From positions 479,728-543,727 of the forward strand of contig NZ_JANUEM010000002.1 of the NCBI RefSeq assembly GCF_024809855.1: a DNA stretch of 64,000 bases. The letters are read 5' to 3'. This document shows positions 36,376-44,444 of the stretch, one piece after another. The position numbers were made by a program, and so were the translations under genes. The notes beneath the pieces were generated by a model, which was given only the letters and a program-made list of their open reading frames with translations, was not told where the DNA came from and searched no databases. Every line of letters begins with the position of its first letter. Within the stretch, counting starts at the first letter, position 1. This DNA comes from Rheinheimera pacifica (GTDB lineage: Bacteria; Pseudomonadota; Gammaproteobacteria; Enterobacterales; Alteromonadaceae).

Positions 36376-37275
36376 CTAGACCGACTGGCGAAAACGGGCT
36401 ACATCGGCCTTGGGGGGCGCACCAAATAAACGGCTGTACTCACGGCTGAACTGCGACGGGCTTTCATAACCTACTTTATAACTGGCAGTTGCCGCCTCTA
36501 AACCTTCGTACAGCATAATGCGGCGTGCTTCATTTAGCCGCAGCTGTTTTTGAAATTGCAGCGGCGACATTGATGTAACAGCTTTAAATGCCTGAAACAG
36601 GGCCGATTCACTTAAATGCGCAGCCTCTGCCAGTTCTTTGATCCGCAGCGGTTCGCTATAGCGCTGGTGCAATATTTCGATTACTTTACTGATGCGATGT
36701 GCCTGGCTGTCTATCAGGGTAAATTCGCGCAGCTGGCTGCCAACAGGCCCAAGCAACAGGCGGTACAGCATTTCACGTTTAAGCAAAGGCAACAACACCG
36801 GAATATCCTGCGGTGTTTGCAGTAGTTGGGTCAGGCGCTGAAATACTGATACCAGCGACAGATCGGCGTCGCCCACGGCAATGCCGCGCGCGGGCAGGGT
36901 TGGTGATGGTACCTTGTGGGCAATATCAATAACCAGATCTGTCAGCTCACGCAAATCCAGGCTTACACTCAATGCAATATAGGGTTTATCAGGGCTGGCA
37001 GTAATGACTTTGCCACTTACCGGCAACGTAACCGGGGCCAGCAAATACTGTAGTTCACGGTATTGCAGTTGCTCATCACCCAGCCATACCTTTTTTGAAC
37101 CCTGCACCAGCAAACATAAAGTAGGCTCATAAATAGTTGGGGCTGCCGCAGTTGGGCCATCACTACGGTACAGCTTAACGCCGGGTATGTTGGTATCGCT
37201 CAGGCCATTTGATGTAATAGCTTGCAGCAGTTGCTGCAACATTTGCTGGCGCAAAAATTCGCGTTCTTCAATCAT
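36376..37275 (-). CDS. AraC-family transcriptional regulator
   Basis: A 299-residue regulator with an N-terminal AraC-type ligand domain (GVKLYRSDGPTAAAPTIYEPTLCLLVQGSKKVWLGDEQLQY) and a C-terminal double helix-turn-helix (LRIKELAEAAHLSESALFQAFKAVTSMSPLQFQKQLRLNEARRIML ... ATASYKVGYESPSQFSREYSRLFGAPPK). It is the 'AraC_N' subgroup often found beside oxidoreductases. ATG 37275 has GGAGA about eight bases ahead; the frame is open 30 codons further. It ends nine bases from the convergent LysR gene. Its own target is not evident. Confidence 0.92.
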   Translation of the reverse strand: MIEEREFLRQQMLQQLLQAITSNGLSDTNIPGVKLYRSDGPTAAAPTIYEPTLCLLVQGSKKVWLGDEQLQYRELQYLLAPVTLPVSGKVITASPDKPYIALSVSLDLRELTDLVIDIAHKVPSPTLPARGIAVGDADLSLVSVFQRLTQLLQTPQDIPVLLPLLKREMLYRLLLGPVGSQLREFTLIDSQAHRISKVIEILHQRYSEPLRIKELAEAAHLSESALFQAFKAVTSMSPLQFQKQLRLNEARRIMLYEGLEAATASYKVGYESPSQFSREYSRLFGAPPKADVARFRQSV

Positions 37276-37397
37276 CCTGGTTTCTCCGCTGTACTGGAAA
37301 GTGCAGTATAGGCAGCCAGCCTGGCTTTGCCTATTACTGCAGCAGTGCTTTGGAGGATCAGGCAATAAGTGTGGACTATAAGGCAGCTACTGCCGGC

Positions 37398-38012
37398 TTA
37401 ACCGGCGCGCGGAAAAGCCTGCAATGTCATTTGCGCAACCTGGCGCAGTTGCTCAGAACAGGCACCGTTATTGGCCTGAATTGCCATGCCTTGCAACACA
37501 GTAAGCAGATAACGTGCTAATACACCGGTATCGGTGTCGGGCGGTAAGTCGCCATCGGTTTTAGCCTGATCAAAGCGAACTTTGAGTTTCTGTTCGCCTT
37601 CTACCCGGCGGTTAATTAGTGCTTCTTTTACGCTGGCAGCCGCTTCACTACACGACAATGCGCCCTGTACAACTACGCAGCCTTGCGGGTGGTTGCTATC
37701 AGCCATATTCATTGCTGCACCATGCAGCATATGTTCGGCTACCTGATAGGCGGTAGGTTTTTCCAGTGCCGGTAAGAAAAATGAGCAAGGGCGGCTTTCG
37801 TATAACTCTATCGCTTTTAAAAACAGTTGCTCTTTATTGCCAAAGGCGGCATACAAACTGGGTTTATTAATGCCCATGGCTTCAGTCAAATCTGATAACG
37901 AAGTGCCGTCATAGCCCTTACGCCAGAATACTTCCAGCGCTTTTTCCAGCGCAGCATCCATATCAAAGGCGCGGGGCCGGCCTACATTGGGAGTGCAACT
38001 TACTGCTGACAT
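37398..38012 (-). CDS. TetR-family repressor, likely of the adjacent RND operon
   Basis: A 204-residue regulator: helix-turn-helix at about 20-65 (ALEVFWRKGYDGTSLSDLTEAMGINKPSLYAAFGNKEQLFLKAIE), then an all-helical ligand domain. AGGAG lies seven bases before the ATG. It diverges from the adaptor-pump-channel operon at 38478. Palindromes TACC-N4-GGTA occur at the pump promoter, and a near match (TACCGATAAGTA, 38084-38095) lies 72 bases upstream of this gene, which fits control of both units. The inducer is unknown. Confidence 0.9.
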   Translation of the reverse strand: MSAVSCTPNVGRPRAFDMDAALEKALEVFWRKGYDGTSLSDLTEAMGINKPSLYAAFGNKEQLFLKAIELYESRPCSFFLPALEKPTAYQVAEHMLHGAAMNMADSNHPQGCVVVQGALSCSEAAASVKEALINRRVEGEQKLKVRFDQAKTDGDLPPDTDTGVLARYLLTVLQGMAIQANNGACSEQLRQVAQMTLQAFPRAG

Positions 38013-38349
38013 TGTTCAGCTCCTGCATTAAAACTTGCTTATATAGTAAACAGCAAAAGACCCCTTGTCCAGTAAGGGTTATTTACCGATAAGTACATAT
38101 ATCTTGCCACTGACACCCACTAAGACCCCAAACCGGCTGTGATCGTTCAGTCAAATCGTGCCGAAGTACCAGCAGTAGAGTTTCAGGCAAGAATGCGCCA
38201 GCATTCGGCATTAAAGCCACTGTGCTTTCGTCATACACTACTGACGTAACCTGACAGTAGCCTCTGTTAGCTTTAGTGAAGTCGCCGGCACCGCAATGGT
38301 GTTGTTTCAGCCTTAGAACAGATTCGTCTTTTGTAGAATTAAAATAATT

Positions 38350-38361
38350 TACCAATCGGTA
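38350..38361. promoter_or_regulatory. Operator-like palindrome, copy 1
   Basis: TACCAATCGGTA (form TACC-N4-GGTA), followed by CAAAAATA. The same block recurs exactly 50 bp downstream. It sits upstream of the -35 box of the pump promoter; the adjacent TetR protein is the likely binder. Confidence 0.65.
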
Positions 38362-38371
38362 CAAAAATAGA

Positions 38372-38399
38372 TTGACAGTTTTTGGCTGTCCTATATATT
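38372..38399 (+). promoter_or_regulatory. Sigma70-type promoter of the RND operon
   Basis: TTGACA at 38372-38377 is a perfect -35 box; TATATT at 38394-38399 is the -10, with a 16-base spacer. The start codon of the adaptor gene is about 80 bases downstream. One operator-like palindrome lies before it and the other starts at the base after it. Confidence 0.75.
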
Positions 38400-38411
38400 T
38401 ACCGGGCGGTA
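38400..38411. promoter_or_regulatory. Operator-like palindrome, copy 2
   Basis: TACCGGGCGGTA, again followed by CAAAAATA, directly downstream of the -10 box, covering the likely transcription start. A repressor here would block RNA polymerase. With copy 1 it brackets the promoter at a 50-bp period. Confidence 0.65.
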
Positions 38412-38477
38412 CAAAAATAACAAGCCTTTTTACACAATTTTAGTAACAACTTCAGAAACAACGTGGAGCAAAACGTC

Positions 38478-39749
38478 ATGAGCAGAAAAAACACGGTAAG
38501 AACTTTTATGTTAGCGGGCGTCGCCGCACTGGTGTTAACCGCTTGTGGCAACCCCGAGGCGGCTAATCAGGCCGCAGCCCCGGCAGCACCACAGGTGAGT
38601 GTGGCGCAGGTGGTACACGAGCGCATTACCGAATGGGATGAATTTACCGGCCGCCTGCAAGCGCCACAAACCGTGAATTTAATGCCACGCGTGTCAGGCT
38701 ATATTGAGCAGGTGCACTTTAGCGAAGGCGCCCTGGTACAAAAAGGCGATGTGCTGATACAAATTGACCCACGGCCTTTTGCTGCCGAGGTTGCAAGGCT
38801 TAATGCAGAGCTGCAAAGTGCACAAAGCGCCGCCCAGCTGGCGGATAACGACTATCAGCGGGCAGAGAAACTCAGCAGCCAGCGCGCCATTTCAGCCGAA
38901 TTACTGGACAGCCGCTTAGCCCGTAAGCAACAAACCGCTGCTACCGTCGCCTCGGTAAAAGCGGCACTGCAACGTGCTGAACTGGATTTAAGCTACACCC
39001 GCATTAGCGCACCTATCAGTGGCCGGGTGTCGTATGCCCAGGTAACGGCCGGTAACTATGTTACTGCCGGCCAAAGCCAGTTAACCAGCCTGGTATCTAC
39101 CGAGAAAATGTACGCCTACTTTGATGTAGACGAGCAAAGCTACCTGAAATATGCCCGTCTGAGTACCGAAGGTAAACGTGCCGACACCCGTGATGCCAGT
39201 GCAAACCCGGTATATATGGCGCTGGCGAACGATACCACTTACGCACACACCGGCAGCATTGATTTTGTTGACAACAGCCTGAACCAGCAAACCGGCACTA
39301 TCCGTATCCGCGCCAGTTTCAGCAATAGCGACAACAACCTGCTGCCGGGTTTATTTGCCCGCATCAGGCTGGTGGGCAGCGACAGCTACGACGGTATTCT
39401 GATTGACGAAAAAGCCGTTGGCACCGATTTAAACAACAAATTTGTGCTGGTGGTAAACGCGGATAACCAGCTGGAATACCGGGCGGTAAAGCTGGGCGAA
39501 AAAGTAAACGGCCTGCGCATTGTGCGTGAAGGACTGGCTGCAAAAGACCGTATTGTGGTTAACGGCCTGCAGCGGGTTATGCCGAATATGCAGATTGAAC
39601 CCAAAATGGTAGAGATGGCAAGTGCTGAGCAAATAGCCGGTTTACGTAAAGAGCAACAACTGCTGGATGAAACCAGCACCGCACTGACTGCAAAAGCAGA
39701 CGATGTGGCAGCAGCAGTCAACGCCGGTAAAACGCCGGGACGGGGTTAA
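38478..39749 (+). CDS. RND efflux adaptor lipoprotein (MexE/AcrA-like)
   Basis: A periplasmic adaptor of 423 residues with a lipoprotein signal (lipobox LTAC, Cys23). The order is lipoyl half (SGYIEQVHFSEGALVQKGDVLIQID), alpha-hairpin (about 105-160), second lipoyl half (TRISAPISGRVSYAQVTAGNYVTAG) and beta-barrel/membrane-proximal domains (DKFGRI-like region). GGAG lies nine bases before ATG 38478; a GTG at 38463 is also in frame. First gene of a three-gene operon with pump and channel. Confidence 0.94.
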   Translation: MSRKNTVRTFMLAGVAALVLTACGNPEAANQAAAPAAPQVSVAQVVHERITEWDEFTGRLQAPQTVNLMPRVSGYIEQVHFSEGALVQKGDVLIQIDPRPFAAEVARLNAELQSAQSAAQLADNDYQRAEKLSSQRAISAELLDSRLARKQQTAATVASVKAALQRAELDLSYTRISAPISGRVSYAQVTAGNYVTAGQSQLTSLVSTEKMYAYFDVDEQSYLKYARLSTEGKRADTRDASANPVYMALANDTTYAHTGSIDFVDNSLNQQTGTIRIRASFSNSDNNLLPGLFARIRLVGSDSYDGILIDEKAVGTDLNNKFVLVVNADNQLEYRAVKLGEKVNGLRIVREGLAAKDRIVVNGLQRVMPNMQIEPKMVEMASAEQIAGLRKEQQLLDETSTALTAKADDVAAAVNAGKTPGRG

Positions 39750-39758
39750 GGAAACATT

Positions 39759-42700
39759 ATGTTCTCGCAATTTTTTATTAAAAGGCCCATTTTTGCCGCC
39801 GTTATCTCCCTGCTGTTTTTTATTGTTGGTGCGATAACGGTTTGGCAATTACCTGTAACCGAATATCCGGAAGTGGTGCCGCCTACCGTAGTGGTAACGG
39901 CTAACTATCCGGGAGCTAACCCTAAAGTGATCGCTGAAACGGTGGCCTCGCCACTGGAGCAGGAAATTAACGGTGTGGAAAACATGCTGTATATGTCATC
40001 ACAGGCCACGTCTGATGGCCGTATGACATTAACGGTAACCTTTGCCATTGGCAGCGATGTCGATCTGGCGCAAACCCAGGTGCAGGCACGGGTAGACCGT
40101 GCTATGCCGCGGCTGCCGCAGGAGGTACAGCGCTTAGGCGTAGTAACCGAGAAATCCTCACCGGATTTAACCATGGTGGTGCATTTAACCTCACCTGATC
40201 AGCGTTACGATATGCTGTATTTATCTAACTATGCGGCGCTTAATGTAAAAGATGAGCTGGCGCGTATTCAGGGCGTGGGTAACGTACAGTTATTCGGTGC
40301 CGGTGAATACAGTATGCGGGTGTGGTTAGATCCGAACAAAGTGGCGGCTTTGGGTTTATCTCCTACGCAAATTATTGCGGCTATCCGCGAGCAAAACCAG
40401 CAGGCTGCTGCCGGTAGTTTAGGTGCTCAGCCCAGTGGCGATGCCGATTTTCAACTGCTGATCAACGTAAAAGGCCGCCTGGCGACGGTGGAAGAGTTTG
40501 AAGATATTATTATTCAGGTAGGTGCTAACGGCGAAATCAGCCGGGTAAAAGATGTGGCACGGGTTGAGCTGGGTGCTTCAACTTATGCGCTGCGATCTTT
40601 ACTGAATAATAAAGACGCTGTGGCTATTCCTATTTTCCAGGCTTCCGGTTCTAACGCCATTCAGATTTCTGATGATGTACGGGCGAAAATGGCTGAGTTA
40701 TCTAAGGGGTTCCCGGAAGGTTTAGCTTACGACATCGTGTACGACCCAACCGTATTTGTGCGTGGCTCTATTGAAGCCGTGGTAAAAACACTGCTGGAAG
40801 CGGTGCTGTTAGTGGTATTGGTGGTGGTGCTGTTTTTACAAACCTGGCGCGCCTCTATTATTCCGCTGGTGGCCGTGCCGGTGTCCTTGGTGGGTACCTT
40901 TGCCTTTATGCATCTGCTGGGCTTTTCAATCAATGCTTTATCTTTATATGGTTTGGTACTGGCCATTGGTATCGTGGTGGATGACGCCATCGTGGTGGTA
41001 GAAAACGTTGAGCGTAATATCAGCGAAGGTTTAGCACCGCTTGCCGCAACACAAAAAGCCATGAAAGAAGTGACCGGACCTATTGTTGCCACCACACTGG
41101 TGCTGGCGGCGGTATTTATTCCTACTGCCTTTATGTCTGGCTTAACTGGTCAGTTTTATAAGCAGTTTGCGTTAACCATTACTATCTCAACCTTTATCTC
41201 GGCCATTAACTCGTTAACCTTAAGCCCGGCTTTAGCTGCGATGTTATTAAAAGGGCATAACGAGAAGAAAGACGCCTTAACCCGCGGTATCGACAAGCTG
41301 TTTGGCAGCTGGTTATTTGGCCCCTTTAACCGCTTTTTTGCCCGCTTATCACAAGGTTATGGTTATGTGATAAGAAAAGTGATCCGCTACGGCGCTATTG
41401 TTGGTGTGATGTACATTGCCCTGGTTGGTGTAACCGGCCTGCAGTTTGCTACTACCCCTACCGGCTATGTGCCGGGGCAGGACAAACAGTACCTGGTAGC
41501 CTTTGCCCAATTGCCTGATGCCGCTTCACTGGAGCGTACCGAAGCAGTGATCAAAGAAATGTCAGCGATAGCGCTGGATTATCCTGGTGTTGCCAACTCT
41601 ATTGCGTTCCCTGGCCTGAGTATTAACGGTTTTACCAACAGCCCGAACTCCGGCATTGTATTTGTTGGCCTGGACGACTTTGACGAGCGTAGTAGCGCAG
41701 AGTTATCCGGCAATGCTATAGCCGCGGCGTTAAACCAGAAGTTCGCCGGTATTGAAGATGCTTTTATCGCCATTTTCCCGCCACCACCGGTTATGGGGTT
41801 AGGCACTATAGGTGGCTTCCGCCTGCAAATACAGGACCGTGGCAACCATGGTTATGAAGAGCTGTATAACATTACCATGCAGGTAATGATGAAAGCCTGG
41901 GCAACGCCTGAACTGGCCGGGGTATTCTCCAGCTATCAGGTCAATGTGCCGCAGCTGGACCTGGATATCGACCGCACCAAAGCCAAACAGCAAAGCGTGG
42001 CACTGGATGAAGTATTCCAGACCCTGCAGGCGTATATGGGCTCGGTGTATGTGAATGACTTTAACCAGTTTGGCCGCACCTATCAGGTAAATGTGCAGGC
42101 TGACGAGCAGTTCCGCCAAAGTGCGGCGCAAATCAGCCAGTTAAAGGTGCGTAATAGCCGGGGTGAAATGATACCGCTGGGCTCTTTTATCAATGTTACC
42201 GACACCGCAGGGCCAGACCGTGTTATGCACTACAACGGCTTTACCACCGCCGAAATAAACGGTGGCCCGGCACCGGGTTACAGCACCGGCGAAGCCCAGG
42301 CAGCGATTGAGAAAATCCTGGCTGAAACCTTGCCAAATGGCATGACGTACGAATGGACAGAGCTGACCTACCAGCAAATTCTGGCCGGTAACGCCGGGGT
42401 ATTTATTTACCCGCTGGTTATCCTGCTGGTGTTTATGGTGCTGGCGGCGCAGTACGAAAGCTTAAGTTTACCACTGGCGATTATTCTGATTATCCCGATG
42501 ACACTGTTATCGGCGCTAAGCGGCGTACTGATTTACGGCGGGGATAACAATATCCTCACCCAGATTGGCTTAATTGTACTGGTGGGGCTGGCAACGAAGA
42601 ATGCCATCTTAATTGTCGAGTTTGCCAAAGAGCTGCAAGACCACGGCATGAATGCGCTGGACGCTATTCTGGAAGCCTGCCGCCTGCGGTTACGGCCAAT

Positions 42701-42923
42701 ACTGATGACCTCTATCGCCTTTATTATGGGTGTAGTGCCAATGGCCTTTGCCAGCGGCGCCGGTGCTGAAATGCGCCAGGCAATGGGTGTAGCCGTATTC
42801 TCCGGCATGATAGGCGTAACCATCTTTGGTTTACTGTTAACCCCGCTGTTTTACTACATGCTGGCTAAGCGCGGCGAGAAGAAATCAGCAACCACCGATA
42901 CTGCGGAGGCACCTTATGCGTAA
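39759..42923 (+). CDS. RND multidrug efflux pump (HAE1, MexF/AcrB-like)
   Basis: An inner-membrane proton-driven pump of 1054 residues with 12 helices. The relay residues are canonical: Asp408 and Asp409 in VVDDAIVVVENVE, Lys947 in TKNAILIVEFAKEL. The N-terminal FFIKRPIFAAVISLLFFIVG and the PVTEYPEVVPPTVVVTANYPGA loop are typical of MexF/BepE-like members. AGGA lies seven bases before the ATG. It overlaps the channel gene by eight bases. Confidence 0.96.
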   Translation: MFSQFFIKRPIFAAVISLLFFIVGAITVWQLPVTEYPEVVPPTVVVTANYPGANPKVIAETVASPLEQEINGVENMLYMSSQATSDGRMTLTVTFAIGSDVDLAQTQVQARVDRAMPRLPQEVQRLGVVTEKSSPDLTMVVHLTSPDQRYDMLYLSNYAALNVKDELARIQGVGNVQLFGAGEYSMRVWLDPNKVAALGLSPTQIIAAIREQNQQAAAGSLGAQPSGDADFQLLINVKGRLATVEEFEDIIIQVGANGEISRVKDVARVELGASTYALRSLLNNKDAVAIPIFQASGSNAIQISDDVRAKMAELSKGFPEGLAYDIVYDPTVFVRGSIEAVVKTLLEAVLLVVLVVVLFLQTWRASIIPLVAVPVSLVGTFAFMHLLGFSINALSLYGLVLAIGIVVDDAIVVVENVERNISEGLAPLAATQKAMKEVTGPIVATTLVLAAVFIPTAFMSGLTGQFYKQFALTITISTFISAINSLTLSPALAAMLLKGHNEKKDALTRGIDKLFGSWLFGPFNRFFARLSQGYGYVIRKVIRYGAIVGVMYIALVGVTGLQFATTPTGYVPGQDKQYLVAFAQLPDAASLERTEAVIKEMSAIALDYPGVANSIAFPGLSINGFTNSPNSGIVFVGLDDFDERSSAELSGNAIAAALNQKFAGIEDAFIAIFPPPPVMGLGTIGGFRLQIQDRGNHGYEELYNITMQVMMKAWATPELAGVFSSYQVNVPQLDLDIDRTKAKQQSVALDEVFQTLQAYMGSVYVNDFNQFGRTYQVNVQADEQFRQSAAQISQLKVRNSRGEMIPLGSFINVTDTAGPDRVMHYNGFTTAEINGGPAPGYSTGEAQAAIEKILAETLPNGMTYEWTELTYQQILAGNAGVFIYPLVILLVFMVLAAQYESLSLPLAIILIIPMTLLSALSGVLIYGGDNNILTQIGLIVLVGLATKNAILIVEFAKELQDHGMNALDAILEACRLRLRPILMTSIAFIMGVVPMAFASGAGAEMRQAMGVAVFSGMIGVTIFGLLLTPLFYYMLAKRGEKKSATTDTAEAPYA

Positions 42924-44298
42924 TACTTTAAAATTATCCGCCATTGCTGCGCTGGTAGCCTCATTAAGCGCCTGTGCCGTCGGGCCGGATTACCACACCC
43001 CGGCCAAGGTGTCTGATATCAGCTTTAACAGCCCTTATCAGCAGGCTGAACATGCCCAAAGCTGGTGGCAGGCATTTGACGATGCCGTGCTGAATCAGCT
43101 TATCAGCACTGCGTTAGTGGAAAACCGTACCCTGGCGCAAGCCAGGGCCAACGTCGACCGGGCCTATGCTGTGTTTCGTGATGCCAATAACGACTTTTTG
43201 CCCAAAGGTACCTTGGATGCCACTTACCAGGCCAGTGAAAACCCAACGTTATCACCAGACGATAACGGCATCATCACCCGTGGTTACAGCACCGGTGCCA
43301 ATTTAAGCTGGGATATAGACCTGTTCGGCAAATTACGCCGCGCCAGTGAAGCGGCAGAAGCCCAGGCGCAGCAAGCCGATATATTATGGCACGATGCCCA
43401 GGTGCAGCTGATAAGCCAGGTTGCCACCAGTTACGGTGAATACCGCGGTGCCCAGCTGCGCTTAGTAGTGGCCGAGCAAAACCTGCAAAACCTGCAGCAA
43501 AGCCGCGCTATCGTACTGGCAAGGTTAGAGGCTGGTATGGCCTCTGAGCTGGAGCTGGCACAAATAGATGTCCAGCTGCATCAGGTGCATGCCGCCATAC
43601 CCGGCTACCGGGTAGCACGCTTAACCGCCGATGCCACCTTATCGGCCTTACTCGGCCAGCGGCCGGGCCAGCTTAAATTGGGCTCGGTACCTAACCTGCC
43701 TGAGCTTAAGCAACCGGTGGCGGTAGTCGACGGTGAAAACTACCTGCGTTACCGCGCTGATGTTGCCAGCAGCGAGCGCTTGTTAGCCGCCCGCACAGCA
43801 CAAATTGGCGTAGCCACCGCCGATTTATACCCGAATATCTCGGTGCGCGGCTTTTTAGGCTTTTTATCTGGCCCGGGCTTAACGCTTAACAACGACACCC
43901 AAAGCTGGTCAGTGGCACCCACACTTAGCTGGCAGGCAGCAGATTTAGGCTCAGTTAAAGCCCGCATCCGCCAGGCTGAGGCCAGCTCGCAAATGGCACT
44001 GGCCCAGTTTGAGCAGCAGGTGTTTGATGCCATTAACGAGATGCAGCTATCGCTTGGCAGTTATAACTTAAGCCGCGAGCAGCAACTGAGCACCGAGCAG
44101 CAATGGCAGGCCGGTAACAGAGCGGTGCAAATCGCTCGCGAGCGCTACAACGCCGGCACCGGTGAGTTTCTGGATTTGCTCGACGCTGAACGCGAACTGC
44201 TACGTGCCCGCGACCAACTGGCACAAGTGCAACAGCAAAGCTTTATCCGTTTAGTAGGCATTTACCGCAGCTTTGGTGGCGGGATACAGCTGATTTAG
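42916..44298 (+). CDS. Outer-membrane efflux channel lipoprotein (NodT/OprN-like)
   Basis: A trimeric TolC-type channel of 460 residues with lipobox LSAC (Cys20) followed by VGPDYHTP, which is standard for the NodT family, and two repeats of the OEP domain (SWWQAFDDAVLNQLISTAL ... LSWDIDLFGKLRRASEAAEAQ ... ARERYNAGTGEFLDLLDAERELLRARDQLAQ). GGAGG stands six bases before the ATG. It completes the tripartite pump. A near-identical copy of its last 42 bases and terminator appears again at 47913. Confidence 0.95.
   Translation: MRNTLKLSAIAALVASLSACAVGPDYHTPAKVSDISFNSPYQQAEHAQSWWQAFDDAVLNQLISTALVENRTLAQARANVDRAYAVFRDANNDFLPKGTLDATYQASENPTLSPDDNGIITRGYSTGANLSWDIDLFGKLRRASEAAEAQAQQADILWHDAQVQLISQVATSYGEYRGAQLRLVVAEQNLQNLQQSRAIVLARLEAGMASELELAQIDVQLHQVHAAIPGYRVARLTADATLSALLGQRPGQLKLGSVPNLPELKQPVAVVDGENYLRYRADVASSERLLAARTAQIGVATADLYPNISVRGFLGFLSGPGLTLNNDTQSWSVAPTLSWQAADLGSVKARIRQAEASSQMALAQFEQQVFDAINEMQLSLGSYNLSREQQLSTEQQWQAGNRAVQIARERYNAGTGEFLDLLDAERELLRARDQLAQVQQQSFIRLVGIYRSFGGGIQLI
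44257..44298 (+). repeat. Direct repeat, left copy (3' end of channel gene)
   Basis: The last 42 bases of the channel gene match 47913-47954 at 39 of 42 positions, spaced 3656 bp apart. The following terminator (stem and loop) is also repeated. The two copies bracket the 44.3-47.9 kb segment. See the matching right copy. Confidence 0.85.
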
Positions 44299-44314
44299 TA
44301 GTGTTTTTTTGATG

Positions 44315-44338
44315 AAAAGCCGGATTTGTCCGGCTTTT
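44315..44338 (+). terminator. Intrinsic terminator of the RND operon
   Basis: A ten-base perfect stem AAAAGCCGGA and TCCGGCTTTT with a TTTG loop, 17 bases after the channel stop codon. The same hairpin recurs at 47971-47995. From 44339 to 44444 nothing further is recognised. Confidence 0.9.
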
Positions 44339-44444
44339 ACGTTTGGCGCTAATATAGCCTCTAGCGTATGGCTAGGTTCTGCGGGCGTCGACCTAGCGGA
44401 TTTTAAACGAATTTAAATCAGATACTTAGTTTTGACCTGTTAAG

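Larger units (their letters stand above)
38013..38477. other. 465-bp regulatory gap between tetR and RND operon
   Basis: It holds the tetR promoter side (a TATATA box near 38040 on the minus strand), the operator-like sites and the pump promoter listed separately. A 93-codon ORF on the minus strand (38083-38364) overlaps these sites and has no ribosome-binding site, so it is not taken as a gene. Nothing else is recognised. Confidence 0.5.

Noticed and set aside
38083..38364. 93-codon ORF on the minus strand in the tetR-pump gap
   Set aside because: It covers operator-like sites, has no ribosome-binding site and shows no recognisable domain.
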